Assembly: GCA_027487835.1 (NCBI GenBank)
Contig: JAIYCU010000037.1
Location: 1-64,000 of the forward strand
Direction of reading: 5' to 3'
DNA length: 64,000 nt
DNA from: Bacteroidota bacterium
Lineage (GTDB): Bacteria; Bacteroidota; Bacteroidia; UKL13-3
Shown: in pieces, positions 28,159-38,381 of the stretch
Layout of the letters: each line of letters begins with the position of its first letter
How positions within the stretch are numbered: the stretch's first letter is position 1
Position numbers and translations under genes: made by a program
Notes under the pieces: model-generated
Database searches by the model: none
Told to the model about the DNA's origin: nothing
The model's input: only the letters and a program-made list of their open reading frames with translations

Positions 28159-30054
28159 ATGAGTGATCCAATTAAACACGAGTGTGGTATTGCGTTAATA
28201 CGCCTCTTGAAACCACTGAGCTATTATGAAGAAAAATATGGCTCTCCTTTGTACGGATTAAAAAAACTATATCTTTTAATGGAAAAACAACACAATCGTG
28301 GCCAAGATGGCGCGGGTGTGGGTGCCATTAAATTTGACCCAAAGCCTGGAGAAACTTTTATTTTTAGGCAACGTGCCAATGGAAGCAACGCCATTGCTGA
28401 GATTTTTGAAAAGATATCTTCAAAAATTAGTAAGTCGGGCAACAAAGAGCAAACTAAAAGCTCAGATTATCTAAAGAAACATGCGCCTTTTATTGGCGAG
28501 TTATACCTTGGGCACTTAAGATATGGTACCCACGGGGGCAATAGTAAAGACCTTTGCCATCCTTTTATTCGCGAGAACAATTGGATGAGCAGGAACTTAA
28601 TGTTGGCCGGCAATTTTAACCTTACCAATGTAGACGAACTTTTTGAGGTGTTAATTGACCTAGGGCAACACCCTCGTGAAAGAGCCGATACCGTTACCAT
28701 GCTCGAAAAGATGGGTCATTTTTTGGATGAAGAAGTGCAACGTAATTTTACTAGGTTTAAATTAGAGGGTCACTCAAACCAAGAAATTACGAGGTTAATA
28801 TCAGAAAATGTAAGTGTTGAAAGCATTTTAAAAAGAAGTTTAAGAGACGCAGATGGCGGATATGTAATGGCTGGAATTTTGGGCCATGGCGACGCATTTG
28901 TAGTGCGTGACCCCAATGGTATTAGACCAGTTTTTTATTACCAAGACGAAGAAATTTTGGTAGTAACCAGCGAAAAGCCAGCCATCATGACGGGCTTTAA
29001 CATTCCTTACAAAGCCGTAAAAGAAATTGGGATTGGCAACGCACTAATTATTAAAAAGAGTGGTGAAATTTCGGAAGTCAATATCATGCCACCGGGCGAG
29101 CGTAAGTCGTGCTCATTTGAACGAATTTACTTTTCTCGCGGCAACGACAGGGAAATTTATAAAGAACGCAAGATGTTGGGCCATCTCCTCGCCGCAAAGG
29201 TGATGGAAGCCGTTAATTATGATTTTAAAAACACGGTTTACTCCTATATTCCAAACACCGCAGCAGTAGCCTTTTATGGCATGATGGATGGTATCCATGA
29301 AGAATTGAACACTTGGAAGGCCAATGAAATTGCAAAGCTTCAAGGGAATTTTGAAGCCGATAAAATCAAACAAATCTTAGATGTATTGCCAAGACGCGAG
29401 CGTGTGGCCATTAAAGACGTTAAACTTAGAACCTTTATTACAGATGATGCACACCGCGAAGACATGGTGGCACATGTGTATGATGTAACCTATGGTTTAA
29501 TTCATAATAAGAAAGATACCTTGGTGGTAATAGATGATTCTATTGTAAGAGGCACAACCTTAAAAACAAGTATCCTTAGAATCTTAGACAGACTGCATCC
29601 AAAGAAAATCATCATTGTTTCTTCTTCGCCACAAATTAGGTACCCAGATTGCTATGGCATAGATATGAGTCGCATGAAGGATTTTGTTGCTTTTCAAGCC
29701 ATGGTAGCCTTACTCAAGGAAAACGGCATGGAAAAACTACTAGAAGAAGTTTACCAGAAATGCAAGGCCCAAGAAAACTTGCCAAAAGAAGAAATGGTTA
29801 ATTATGTGCAAGAGCTTTATGCGCCATTTAGCGATGAACAAATAAGTAAAAAGATCTCCCAAATTGTAACCCCTGAAGAAATTTATGCAGAGGTGGAAGT
29901 GATTTATCAAAGCATAGAAAATCTTCATAAGGCATGTCCAGATCATGCAGGTGATTGGTATTTTAGCGGAAATTACCCTACCCCAGGCGGCAACAAAGTG
30001 GTTACAAAGGCGTTTATAAACTACATGGAAGGAAATGCAGGAAGAGCCTATTAA
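28159..30054 (+). CDS. Amidophosphoribosyltransferase paralogue (long form)
   Basis: 631 residues. The Ntn-type glutaminase domain starts [12 protein letters not shown], so the nucleophile would be Cys9 after an eight-residue propeptide. [18 protein letters not shown] and [10 protein letters not shown] are glutaminase motifs, and the PRPP loop is [12 protein letters not shown]. Ordinary PurF is about 470-510 residues. Here extra segments lie near 80-110, 365-420 and at the C-terminus. It should make phosphoribosylamine for purine synthesis, or be a regulatory relative. The start was chosen because of the promoter at 28140. Confidence 0.8.
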   Translation: MSDPIKHECGIALIRLLKPLSYYEEKYGSPLYGLKKLYLLMEKQHNRGQDGAGVGAIKFDPKPGETFIFRQRANGSNAIAEIFEKISSKISKSGNKEQTKSSDYLKKHAPFIGELYLGHLRYGTHGGNSKDLCHPFIRENNWMSRNLMLAGNFNLTNVDELFEVLIDLGQHPRERADTVTMLEKMGHFLDEEVQRNFTRFKLEGHSNQEITRLISENVSVESILKRSLRDADGGYVMAGILGHGDAFVVRDPNGIRPVFYYQDEEILVVTSEKPAIMTGFNIPYKAVKEIGIGNALIIKKSGEISEVNIMPPGERKSCSFERIYFSRGNDREIYKERKMLGHLLAAKVMEAVNYDFKNTVYSYIPNTAAVAFYGMMDGIHEELNTWKANEIAKLQGNFEADKIKQILDVLPRRERVAIKDVKLRTFITDDAHREDMVAHVYDVTYGLIHNKKDTLVVIDDSIVRGTTLKTSILRILDRLHPKKIIIVSSSPQIRYPDCYGIDMSRMKDFVAFQAMVALLKENGMEKLLEEVYQKCKAQENLPKEEMVNYVQELYAPFSDEQISKKISQIVTPEEIYAEVEVIYQSIENLHKACPDHAGDWYFSGNYPTPGGNKVVTKAFINYMEGNAGRAY

Positions 30055-30064
30055 AAAAGAAGGA

Positions 30065-30787
30065 ATGATTCTTAGGAGTCAGAACTTGGTAAAGCGCTAT
30101 AAAAAGCGCACGGTGGTAGATAATGTATCTATTGAGGTACATCAAGGAGAATGCGTGGGTTTGCTTGGGCCAAATGGCGCCGGAAAAACCACCACTTTCT
30201 ACATGACCGTTGGTTTAATTAAGCCAGATGAAGGCGATGTATATTTAAATGAAGAAAAGCTAACCAAGCTTCCCATGTATAAAAGGGCCCAATTGGGCTT
30301 GGGTTATTTGGCACAAGAGGCCTCAATATTTAGAACCCTCACCGTTGAAGATAACTTAAAGGCGGTTTTAGAAATGACTAAGCTTAGTAAAGTGGAGCAA
30401 GCAGAAAAGCTAGAAACTTTATTAGAAGAATTCGGTTTGAACCGAGTTAGAAAAAGCATAGGAAATGTATTAAGTGGGGGAGAAAGGCGCAGAACAGAAA
30501 TTGCGCGGGCCTTGGCAGTTAACCCTAAATTTATCTTATTGGATGAGCCATTTGCGGGTATCGACCCCATTGCGGTGGAAGACATTCAGCATATTGTGGC
30601 AAAACTCAAACATAAAAACATTGGGATTTTAATTACAGACCATAATGTACACGAAACCTTGAGCATAGTAGACCGCGCCTATCTATTGTTTGAAGGCAAA
30701 ATTTTAAAGAGTGGAACTGCCCAAGAATTGGCAGATGATGAAATGGTAAGAAAAGTTTACTTGGGTCAGAATTTTGTTTTAAGGTAA
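30065..30787 (+). CDS. lptB: LPS export ABC transporter ATP-binding protein
   Basis: 240 residues from ATG 30065. An upstream ATG at 30035 overlaps purF, but the family begins MILR[13 protein letters not shown]. It is the cytoplasmic ATPase of the Lpt bridge that moves LPS to the outer membrane. Walker A is GPNGAGKTT (about 35-43), the signature is LSGGERRR, Walker B is [13 protein letters not shown] and the switch His is in LITDHNVHE. The gap after the PurF gene is 10 bp. No other lpt gene is in the window. Confidence 0.92.
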   Translation: MILRSQNLVKRYKKRTVVDNVSIEVHQGECVGLLGPNGAGKTTTFYMTVGLIKPDEGDVYLNEEKLTKLPMYKRAQLGLGYLAQEASIFRTLTVEDNLKAVLEMTKLSKVEQAEKLETLLEEFGLNRVRKSIGNVLSGGERRRTEIARALAVNPKFILLDEPFAGIDPIAVEDIQHIVAKLKHKNIGILITDHNVHETLSIVDRAYLLFEGKILKSGTAQELADDEMVRKVYLGQNFVLR

Positions 30788-30822
30788 ATAGAGAGTAATT
30801 TTCCAAAACTGAATAAAACACT

Positions 30823-31032
30823 ATGAATAGTTTACTTCGTATTATATGCGTATTTGGCTTTCTAGCCATGGTTTCATGCAATGAGGAACCAAAACTCGAA
30901 CAACAAGAAGAACAAGCGGTAGAGCAACAACTTAATTTGGATCAAAAATCTATGGATTCTTTAGAGGCCGCAATTATGTCTCAAATGGATGCCTTAGAAA
31001 GTGATTCGGCTATAAAAGACTCTGCGGAGTAA
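30823..31032 (+). CDS. Small lipoprotein
   Basis: 69 residues. A lipoprotein signal ends LAMVSC, so the mature protein starts at about Cys20 and is only about 50 residues long. It is very acidic and glutamine-rich (EEQAVEQQ), probably helical. It lies 35 bp after lptB on the same strand. No family is recognised. Confidence 0.65.
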   Translation: MNSLLRIICVFGFLAMVSCNEEPKLEQQEEQAVEQQLNLDQKSMDSLEAAIMSQMDALESDSAIKDSAE

Positions 31033-31066
31033 TTTTTGGATTAAGTTTCTTTGCACATTTCACCTT

Positions 31067-31100
31067 TTGGAAAAGTTTTTACTAGAAAAGATTAATTTTG
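31067..31100 (+). promoter_or_regulatory. Candidate promoter for the 114-residue gene and purE
   Basis: TAATTTTG (31093-31100) matches TAnnTTTG. A TTG (31067-31069) lies 23 nt upstream, at the long end of normal spacing. The ATG at 31118 gives a leader of roughly 13 nt. Confidence 0.45.
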
Positions 31101-31117
31101 ACCACCATTAAAGAATT

Positions 31118-31462
31118 ATGAAGGAAATCATTGAAAAATTAAAAACAGCTTGTGCAGCTGCTAACCCAGACTTCAACCAAATAGTTGATTTGTTAAAGGA
31201 ATTAAGAGAGTATTATAAAGCAAACCTAAACGAGCCAGGATTAGTTAAAATGATTCGTTTGGCATTTGAGAATATTGAGGAGAATGGAACCTATACCTTT
31301 TTGTATCTTGAAGATGGCGATGCAAAAGAAAATATCAGCTATTTTGTTGATTTAATAGCCGACCATACCAATAAATACAACAAAGAAGAACTTCAGGAAA
31401 TTCGTAACCTGATGGAAGGCATCGAAGAGGAGGAAGAAGAAACCGAAGAAGAACAAGAATGA
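31118..31462 (+). CDS. Conserved small acidic protein, unrecognised
   Basis: 114 residues, soluble. It is predicted to be all-helical, with a tail that is almost only glutamate ([12 protein letters not shown]). It overlaps purE by 4 bp (ATGA), so the two are co-translated. I do not recognise the family, and no catalytic or binding motif is apparent. Confidence 0.65.
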   Translation: MKEIIEKLKTACAAANPDFNQIVDLLKELREYYKANLNEPGLVKMIRLAFENIEENGTYTFLYLEDGDAKENISYFVDLIADHTNKYNKEELQEIRNLMEGIEEEEEETEEEQE

Positions 31463-31974
31463 GCGCGCCTATAGTAGGAATTATAATGGGCTCAGACAGT
31501 GACTTAGAGGTAATGAGTGCTGCTGCAAAAACCCTTGAAGAGTTTTCTATACCTTATGAAATTACGGTAGTATCGGCACATCGCACGCCAGAACGTATGT
31601 TTACATATGCTAAGGAAGCCAAGGGCAAAGGACTTAAAATTATTATTGCAGGCGCCGGAGGCGCCGCACACTTACCAGGTATGGTGGCTTCAATTACTAC
31701 ATTGCCCGTAATTGGTGTGCCTGTTCAGTTAAAAACTTTATCAGGCTTAGATTCTTTACTATCTATTGTGCAAATGCCAGGTGGCGTGCCTGTGGCAACG
31801 GTGGCCATTAATAATGCAAAAAATGCAGGCTTGCTTGCCGTTCAAATTTTAGGAATTGCAGATGAAAGCCTCTCTATTGCCATGCAAAACTATAAGGATA
31901 AAATGCAAACAGAAGTGCTAGAAAAAGCACAAAAAGTTGAAAAAGGAAGAGGAAAGATAGGTTTCATTAGCTGA
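31459..31974 (+). CDS. purE: N5-carboxyaminoimidazole ribonucleotide mutase
   Basis: 171 residues. It converts N5-CAIR to CAIR in de novo purine synthesis. [13 protein letters not shown] near the N-terminus and [12 protein letters not shown] carry the phosphate and carboxylate sites (the catalytic His lies in SAHRTP). [12 protein letters not shown] follows. Length is that of class I PurE. An intrinsic terminator follows directly. Confidence 0.95.
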   Translation: MSAPIVGIIMGSDSDLEVMSAAAKTLEEFSIPYEITVVSAHRTPERMFTYAKEAKGKGLKIIIAGAGGAAHLPGMVASITTLPVIGVPVQLKTLSGLDSLLSIVQMPGGVPVATVAINNAKNAGLLAVQILGIADESLSIAMQNYKDKMQTEVLEKAQKVEKGRGKIGFIS

Positions 31975-31975
31975 T

Positions 31976-32005
31976 AATCAGTAGGCTGATTTAACTGATT
32001 TTTTT
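31976..32005 (+). terminator. Intrinsic terminator after purE
   Basis: AATCAGT (31976-31982) pairs with ACTGATT (31994-32000) around an 11-nt loop, followed by TTTTT. A competing small hairpin, AATCAG/CTGATT, uses the loop. It lies immediately after the purE stop. Confidence 0.6.
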
Positions 32006-32049
32006 ATTACAATTTTAACCCATATTTTGTTGAACCTATTTTTAATACA

Positions 32050-32679
32050 TTGGATAGTTTCTGGGATTTATTTAAACCTGAAGAGCTCATTCGGTTTGGT
32101 GGTTTAGCACTATTGCTCATCATTATCTTCTTGGAGAATGGAATCTTTTTTGGATTTTTTCTCCCAGGAGATTCCTTATTATTTACTGCTGGTTTATTGG
32201 CTTATCCCACAGTAGGTGTTTTAGAGGTAAATATAGAAGATCTCATTTTATACATTGGATTGGCCGCAGTAGCAGGATACTATGCAGGTTATATTTTTGG
32301 CTATAAAACGGGGGAGGCGTTATATAAAAAGAAAGACACCCTCTTCTTTAAAAAGAAATACATAACTACCGCAGAATCCTTTTATAAAAAGTATGGTGGA
32401 ATTGCCCTTGTATTAGGAAGGTTCTTGCCAATTGTTAGAACCTTTGCACCAATACTTGCAGGAATTGTAAAAGTGAAGCCACATATCTTTTTCTTCTACA
32501 ATATTCTTGGTGCGGCACTCTGGCCGCTCACCATTGTGAGTGCGGGCTATTATGTTGGTGCTGTATTTCCTAATGCCCTCGATTTTCTAAATTATATCAT
32601 CATAGGATTTATAGCGGTTACCACCATCCCTGTTGCAAATACCTATTGGAAGGAACAAAAAGCAAAACAAATTAAATAG
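32050..32679 (+). CDS. DedA-family membrane protein
   Basis: 209 residues from TTG 32050; no ATG in this frame is better placed. There are four to five membrane helices. The DedA/SNARE-associated signature includes the early ENGIFFGFFLPGDSLL and the later LGRFLPIVRTFAPILAG, whose Arg and Pro residues are essential in characterised DedA proteins. The family is linked to lipid flipping and proton-motive-force homeostasis. It is followed after 14 bp by rsmI. Confidence 0.85.
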   Translation: MDSFWDLFKPEELIRFGGLALLLIIIFLENGIFFGFFLPGDSLLFTAGLLAYPTVGVLEVNIEDLILYIGLAAVAGYYAGYIFGYKTGEALYKKKDTLFFKKKYITTAESFYKKYGGIALVLGRFLPIVRTFAPILAGIVKVKPHIFFFYNILGAALWPLTIVSAGYYVGAVFPNALDFLNYIIIGFIAVTTIPVANTYWKEQKAKQIK

Positions 32680-32693
32680 AAAGCGGGCCTCTA

Positions 32694-33371
32694 ATGTCAA
32701 CCGGAAAATTAATATTAGTTCCAACCCCTATCGGTAATCTTGAAGACATTACCCTTAGAGGCTTGCGCATGCTAAAGGAAGCCGATGCAATTCTGGCAGA
32801 AGACACCCGCGTGAGTGGTAAGCTCCTAAAACATTACGATATCAGCAAACCCTTGTGGAGCTATCATGCCCACAATGAACACAGACAACTCGATCAATTA
32901 CTCAAAGAATTACAAGCAGGTAAAATACTTGCCCTCATAACAGATGCCGGCACACCAGCGATTAGCGACCCCGGTTTCTTATTGGTTAGAGCCTGTATTA
33001 AAGAAAATATTCTAGTGGATTGTTTACCTGGTGCCACTGCATTTGTGCCTGCCTTGGTTAAAAGTGGATTGCCTTCTGATGCGTTTTGTTTTCTTGGTTT
33101 TTTACCAGAAAAAAAAGGAAGACAAACAGCCCTCATAAAGTTGCAAACAGAAGAAAAAACAATGGTTTTTTATGAAAGCCCACACCGCTTGCTAAAAACC
33201 TTACAACAGTTTTGCGAGTACTTTGGCGAAGATAGAAAATGCAGTGTGAGCAGAGAACTCACAAAAATGTTTGAAGAGACAGTTAATGGCACCCTAAAAG
33301 AAGCGTTAATTCATTTTGAAACCCATATTATTAAAGGAGAATTTGTAATTGTTGTTCAAGGAAAACCATAA
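32694..33371 (+). CDS. rsmI: 16S rRNA (cytidine(1402)-2'-O)-methyltransferase
   Basis: 225 residues. It methylates the ribose of C1402 in the decoding centre of 16S rRNA. LVPTPIGNLEDITLRGL at the N-terminus, AEDTRVSGKLL, LITDAGTPAISDPG and PGATAFVPALVKSGLP are the tetrapyrrole-methylase-fold motifs of RsmI. It overlaps lnt by up to 23 bp. Confidence 0.93.
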   Translation: MSTGKLILVPTPIGNLEDITLRGLRMLKEADAILAEDTRVSGKLLKHYDISKPLWSYHAHNEHRQLDQLLKELQAGKILALITDAGTPAISDPGFLLVRACIKENILVDCLPGATAFVPALVKSGLPSDAFCFLGFLPEKKGRQTALIKLQTEEKTMVFYESPHRLLKTLQQFCEYFGEDRKCSVSRELTKMFEETVNGTLKEALIHFETHIIKGEFVIVVQGKP

Positions 33372-34962
33372 ACATATTTCATACCTGCTTTTGAGTATGT
33401 TGTCTGCCTTGCTGTTAACTTTGGCTTGGCAAAACTTTTATTTTTTACCCAGCATCTTTTTTGGGTTGATCCCACTTTTTATGCTGGAACGTAAAATTAG
33501 GCTTGAGCAAGCCAATAGTAAATTGTGGGTCTTTGTTTACGTTTGGCTTGCCATCTTAGTTTGGAACATTGGCGCGGTTTGGTGGATATGGAATGCAAGT
33601 GCAGGTGGCGCCATCGCTGCCTTTATCATTAATAGTCTTCCAATGGTTCTTCCTTTTTTATTGTACCATAATCAAAATAAGAAAACCGGAACCGAGAATA
33701 TTTGGCTTTTTATAGGCCTTTGGATTGCCGCAGAGTACCTGCAATTTTGGTGGGATTTGGCTTTTCCTTGGCTCATACTTGGCAATGTGTTTAGCTATGC
33801 ACCTAGCTTAGTGCAATGGTTTGAGATTACAGGTGTATTGGGCGGTAGCGTTTGGATTTTAATCCTCAACTTTAAACTTTGGCAACTCATTGAGGCTTGG
33901 CAACAAAAGCAAATTAATACACAAAGAACAAAATGGCTCAATGCACTTTTTATATGGGTATTTGTACCTCTTTTTGCTTCTTGGTATTTAATGCCCAAAG
34001 AAGCAGCCAAATCACCTTCTGTTTCTGTGGTGGTGGTGCAGCCAAACATTGACCCATATACCGAAAAATTTAACGGGCTCACGCCTCAAGAACAACTTGT
34101 TAAAATGCTGCAATTGGCCGAAACAAAAATTGATGCCAATACACAGTTTGTAATATTACCCGAAACCGCTTTGCAAGGTGGTTTAGAAGAGAACAGTTTA
34201 AAGCAAGAAAGTTTATTCCAAATATTAAAAGGATTTATGCAAGCACATCCGGGCATTAGTATTTTAGGAGGCATGGATTCGTATAAGATTTTTGAACCAC
34301 AAGCGCCTAAGTCACTTACAGCGCGCAAAGCGCGCAACATTGATATTTGGTTTGATTCCTATAATGCTGCATTTTGTTATAATGGAAGTGATAGTCTTCA
34401 GGTATACCATAAAAGTAAACTTGTGCCAGGGGTAGAAAAAATGCCGTATCCTCAAGTGTTTGGTTTCATAGAAAAATATTCTATTTCCATGGGAGGTACC
34501 AGTGGCAGCTTGGGTGAAGATAAAGAAAGTAAAGTCTTTGGTTTCTCCAATAGATTGCAATTGGCGCCCATAATTTGTTATGAAAGTGTTTTTCCAACCT
34601 ATATTACTTCCTATGTAAATAAAGGGGCAGATGTTTTATGCATCATAACCAATGATGGCTGGTGGGGCAATACGCCTGGCTTCAGACAACATTTTGATTT
34701 TAGCCGTTTACGTGCCATTGAAAATAGACGTTGGGTAATTCGTTGTGCCAATACAGGTATAAGCGGAATTATTAACCATAAAGGAGAGATAATCACACAA
34801 ACTCAATGGTGGCAGCCAGATGTTTTTAAAGCAGAGGTTCCTTTGGTTCAAACCGAAACCTATTATACAAAAAATGGCGATTGGATTGCATGGGTATTAA
34901 TGATTTTTGCCTTTTTATCTACTAGGTTTAAACCCATGGTATTTGCGCGTTTTGGCGCTTAA
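33349..34962 (+). CDS. lnt: Apolipoprotein N-acyltransferase
   Basis: 537 residues from TTG 33349 (a second TTG follows at once, and the first ATG is at 33397). The true start is uncertain, but the hydrophobic helix that begins before 33397 favours a non-ATG start. It adds the third acyl chain to lipoproteins in the inner membrane. About six N-terminal helices precede a nitrilase domain with the catalytic triad Glu272 (ILPETAL), Lys355 (YHKSKLVPG) and Cys410 (IICYESVFP). It overlaps rsmI, and its last 4 bp overlap the convergent lamin-tail gene. Confidence 0.9.
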   Translation: MLFKENHKHISYLLLSMLSALLLTLAWQNFYFLPSIFFGLIPLFMLERKIRLEQANSKLWVFVYVWLAILVWNIGAVWWIWNASAGGAIAAFIINSLPMVLPFLLYHNQNKKTGTENIWLFIGLWIAAEYLQFWWDLAFPWLILGNVFSYAPSLVQWFEITGVLGGSVWILILNFKLWQLIEAWQQKQINTQRTKWLNALFIWVFVPLFASWYLMPKEAAKSPSVSVVVVQPNIDPYTEKFNGLTPQEQLVKMLQLAETKIDANTQFVILPETALQGGLEENSLKQESLFQILKGFMQAHPGISILGGMDSYKIFEPQAPKSLTARKARNIDIWFDSYNAAFCYNGSDSLQVYHKSKLVPGVEKMPYPQVFGFIEKYSISMGGTSGSLGEDKESKVFGFSNRLQLAPIICYESVFPTYITSYVNKGADVLCIITNDGWWGNTPGFRQHFDFSRLRAIENRRWVIRCANTGISGIINHKGEIITQTQWWQPDVFKAEVPLVQTETYYTKNGDWIAWVLMIFAFLSTRFKPMVFARFGA

Positions 34963-37900
34963 GGCTTTTGTGCTGCAAGTCCAAACCCACACCTAAATTG
35001 GTTTCTATTGCCGCTATTATCTTGGGTTTCTAAAATTGCAATGTATAAACCTTCCCTACTTACTTTTCCAAACTTATTGATGCCAGTCCATCTAAAAACA
35101 CCCTGTGTTTGTCCAATCATTTGTGGTGCTGACTCATATTCAATTTGTCCTTCATAATCTATAATGGTTAGCTTTGCCCAACTTGTAATGGGTACTTGTT
35201 GCAAGGTAAATTCTATATAGTCGTTGTAGCCATCTAAATTCGGACTAAACACTTGTGGGTTTGCAGAGAATACTGAATTCCCTTCTACTTGCTGTTTTTC
35301 AAAGTATAAACCAGGACTTGCAAATGCAGCAGAACTAAACCAGTTGTTTGGTCCGTCTTGTGGTGGAAATAGTCTTAACCTTTCTAAACTAATTCCTTCG
35401 GTTTGAACCAAAAGTTCAAAATGAAAATCATCAGAAAATGCCATGCTGTCTATGCAAGTAGCATTACTATCCCGCAGTTCTAATATCCCACCTTCGTCGG
35501 GTAGGGAAAGCATAGGATGTTCAATAATGGCTGGCAAATAGTGGCTCGGGTAGCTACTTGCTAAAGCATCGGGTTGTGCATGTAAGGCCAAGGTTTTGCC
35601 AGGTGCTAGGCAGTTGCCTGGCCCAAATAGTGAAACGGATTCTTTCCATGTTGCCAATTCTATATCTTTTCTTAGGAGAATTAAATTATCCATGTTCACT
35701 GGCGCTGAAGTAGGATTATGTAATTCAATAAAATCAGTTTGATTACTATAACTATTAAATAAAACCTCTGTTATTAATATACTCTTTTGCGTGGCAGGTT
35801 TACTTGGTGCTACAGAAATTACTTGGGTTGGCATAAGGTTTCCTGCACAATCTGCCACCGATATTAGGTGTAACTGTGCTGGGTAAATTAAAGAAGGAGT
35901 TGGCTCAATTATCAGCTTGTTTAATTGAGTAGGAAAGTACGTAAAGCGAGCAAACGTTTGGGTTTGCTCCCACATTAACTGCATCTTAGAAGTATCTATG
36001 CTTTCACTAAAGCTTAGCAAAGTACCGCTGTCTGTTGTCATGCAAGCTAACTTAAGATGAGGTTCGGTATTGTCTGTAAATGTTGTGGTATGTGAATTTG
36101 CTTTACCAGGCGTGCTGCCCTTTTTGGATAAAGAAGCCTTCCAAACTTTTTCAAGTGCGCATGGATTATTGCAAGGCAACATTTCTATACTAGCTGCCAA
36201 AGGATTTTGACCCAATGCATCCGTAAGCCAATCACTTTTATAGGCTACTTGATGAATGATGTTTCCCTCTAAATTAGCGAGGTTAAGTGTTTCGCTAAAG
36301 GGTAAGCTAAAGAAATTTGAAATGCCTACTGTTTTTATTTCATCAGGGAACAAGGGAGCATCTTCTGGTTTACAAATTACTATGAAAGAATCTGGGTAAA
36401 GGATGTAGGTAGCTAAGTTTATTTTATTCCTACTCGTTGCAAGTGTTAAGTTGGCAAGGTTTACAGCAAACTTACCCTTATTAAATAATTCAATAAAATC
36501 TACCTTTGGATAATGTGTTTGTTTGTTTTCATCAAAACATATTTCATTTATAAGCACCCCTAAAAAGCCTGGCGTTTGTTGTTCATAAAAAATAAAATTG
36601 GTATCAATAACACAAGAATTTCCGCTACAATCTTTAAGTCCGCTGCAATTCAATCGATAGGATTCAAGATGTAATAAAGCTTGATTGGTTTGCAAGAATA
36701 AACTGTCTCTTGAGATTTTTATTTGTATGATTTCATCGCTATTTAAGTAGCATTTTGCTGAAGAACTTTGCTTGATATCTATCCATTCATTAAACGATAA
36801 ATACATTTGGTTCAAACCGAAAAATGAAAAAGAACTTACTACAGGTGCAAAGGTATCTGGACCCATTTCCCAAAAAGAATTTTGAAAGCCCGGTGTGCCA
36901 CCATTTAGATGATTGCTGGCTTTCCAGTTTAGATTTTGTTGACAGATTCTGCTAGGGTGCAACATCTCTAAGGCATAACCACCTTGCGCTTTATCCTTAT
37001 CTTGATAACTATCTAGGGTATAAGAAATGGCATGCAATGTGTCATTAAACTGATTGAGTAAATATAAAGATTTTCCTTCATTACTTAAAGCGGGTAAACT
37101 GACTGGCAATACATTTGGTAATTGTGAAAAGAGAGAAGTATCTTTAGGATTACATAAAACTAAAAACTGCTGTGGTGCTAAGTTATTTTGAAGGAAAGGA
37201 AAATTATAAACCTTGCTTTCATCCGCAATTTTTAAATGCTTTAGTGGGATTGATGCCTGACTTGCATTGAATATTTCTATGTATTCAGCTTCCGGCAATC
37301 CGATGGGGGGAGAAGGGTCTGGGAGCAGCTCTGTAAATAAGACCTCATGCAATTGAGGTACGTTATAAATCATCACTAATTGGGTATCTTTTGCGCAATT
37401 GCCTTGTTTATCGCAGAGCTTATTTATTTGCAAGTCATAAGTTTGTTTGGGTATTAATTTTTCTAAGAAGTGTAATCTAATTTTATCGGTTTGAACCAAA
37501 GTTTTTGCGATTGTTTTTTGAGGCATGGTGCATTTTAATTGGCTCGTATCTATGGCTTCACTAAACTCAAGTTGGACCATGCTATCATTCAGTATTTCCC
37601 AAGCAATTAATTGCGGCGGCAAGGTGTCAGTCCGTGTGGGTCCCACGTAAAAGTCGTCTAAGTAAAGGTTATTTGCATTGCCAATTGTGTACTTAAACCA
37701 GATGCCCTGAAATCCATTTATTGAATCGAATTTATAAACTGCATTGCCTTCCAAAATAGGCTGTTGTATTAGAACAGAAGTATCACTCCATAATTGCCAG
37801 TATTGTTGTTGCTTTACTTGAACCTTTATTTTAAAGATGTTATTGGTTGCAGCAAGCGTTGCAGGTCGGCCTTTTATAAGTGGCCAAGCTTGACCATTTT

Positions 37901-38288
37901 TGAGCGCATATAAACTTATTGAATCCGTATTACCCGTACTTCCGCCCAATTGGATATATAAGGCATTTTTGCTTTGACCCAATACAAAGCTATCTGCATA
38001 TAAGTAAAATCTTGCTTGATTTTGAGTGCTTGGATTAAAGGCTAATCTTAGCCAGCATTCCCATTCTTGGCTATCAAGTGGGATAACGGGTAAGCTTAGA
38101 AAGGCAGGCGTAAGAGAAGTTTTACCTGCAGATTGTAATTGCCCCATCGTATTAACCCTAAAAAGGGAATCGGTACCTTGCCAGCTAGGCTGTTTGGTAA
38201 AGTCGCCATCCGTGAAGGATTCATAGGTCTGTGCCTTGGCTGTTAAAATGAAAGTTAGAAATAGAAATAGGTTTAAGATTTTTGGCAT
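34959..38288 (-). CDS. Secreted lamin-tail-domain protein
   Basis: 1109 residues from ATG 38288 (a TTG lies two codons earlier). A signal peptide ends LTAKAQ. An early lectin-like beta region carries QIxLGGSTGNT-type segments, then Ig-like (Big) units alternate with three lamin-tail domains (EYIEIFN, DFIELFN and DFIELHN). The C-terminus has FSPNLDGYNDYIEF and a WTGINKFGK-type strand, as in FlgD/T9SS-associated ends, but not the FNRWG gliding-motility signature. It is probably exported and surface-bound. Three copies of the GGTTTGAACC motif lie in it. Confidence 0.75.
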   Translation of the reverse strand: MPKILNLFLFLTFILTAKAQTYESFTDGDFTKQPSWQGTDSLFRVNTMGQLQSAGKTSLTPAFLSLPVIPLDSQEWECWLRLAFNPSTQNQARFYLYADSFVLGQSKNALYIQLGGSTGNTDSISLYALKNGQAWPLIKGRPATLAATNNIFKIKVQVKQQQYWQLWSDTSVLIQQPILEGNAVYKFDSINGFQGIWFKYTIGNANNLYLDDFYVGPTRTDTLPPQLIAWEILNDSMVQLEFSEAIDTSQLKCTMPQKTIAKTLVQTDKIRLHFLEKLIPKQTYDLQINKLCDKQGNCAKDTQLVMIYNVPQLHEVLFTELLPDPSPPIGLPEAEYIEIFNASQASIPLKHLKIADESKVYNFPFLQNNLAPQQFLVLCNPKDTSLFSQLPNVLPVSLPALSNEGKSLYLLNQFNDTLHAISYTLDSYQDKDKAQGGYALEMLHPSRICQQNLNWKASNHLNGGTPGFQNSFWEMGPDTFAPVVSSFSFFGLNQMYLSFNEWIDIKQSSSAKCYLNSDEIIQIKISRDSLFLQTNQALLHLESYRLNCSGLKDCSGNSCVIDTNFIFYEQQTPGFLGVLINEICFDENKQTHYPKVDFIELFNKGKFAVNLANLTLATSRNKINLATYILYPDSFIVICKPEDAPLFPDEIKTVGISNFFSLPFSETLNLANLEGNIIHQVAYKSDWLTDALGQNPLAASIEMLPCNNPCALEKVWKASLSKKGSTPGKANSHTTTFTDNTEPHLKLACMTTDSGTLLSFSESIDTSKMQLMWEQTQTFARFTYFPTQLNKLIIEPTPSLIYPAQLHLISVADCAGNLMPTQVISVAPSKPATQKSILITEVLFNSYSNQTDFIELHNPTSAPVNMDNLILLRKDIELATWKESVSLFGPGNCLAPGKTLALHAQPDALASSYPSHYLPAIIEHPMLSLPDEGGILELRDSNATCIDSMAFSDDFHFELLVQTEGISLERLRLFPPQDGPNNWFSSAAFASPGLYFEKQQVEGNSVFSANPQVFSPNLDGYNDYIEFTLQQVPITSWAKLTIIDYEGQIEYESAPQMIGQTQGVFRWTGINKFGKVSREGLYIAILETQDNSGNRNQFRCGFGLAAQKP

Positions 38289-38324
38289 ACTCAAAATTAG
38301 TTTTAGATAAGTTGCCTATTGTTT

Positions 38325-38362
38325 TAATTTTGCAGATGTATAGAATAAAATCAGGTTTATAA
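38325..38362 (+). promoter_or_regulatory. asd upstream region: -7 box and eight-codon upstream ORF
   Basis: TAATTTTG (38325-38332) matches the Bacteroidota -7 consensus but has no good -33 TTG. Four bases later a small ORF opens (38336-38362, encoding MYRIKSGL then TAA), out of frame with asd. The asd ATG follows at 38382. A regulatory role of the small ORF is only a possibility. Confidence 0.35.
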
Positions 38363-38381
38363 GATTGCTTAATTGAAAATT

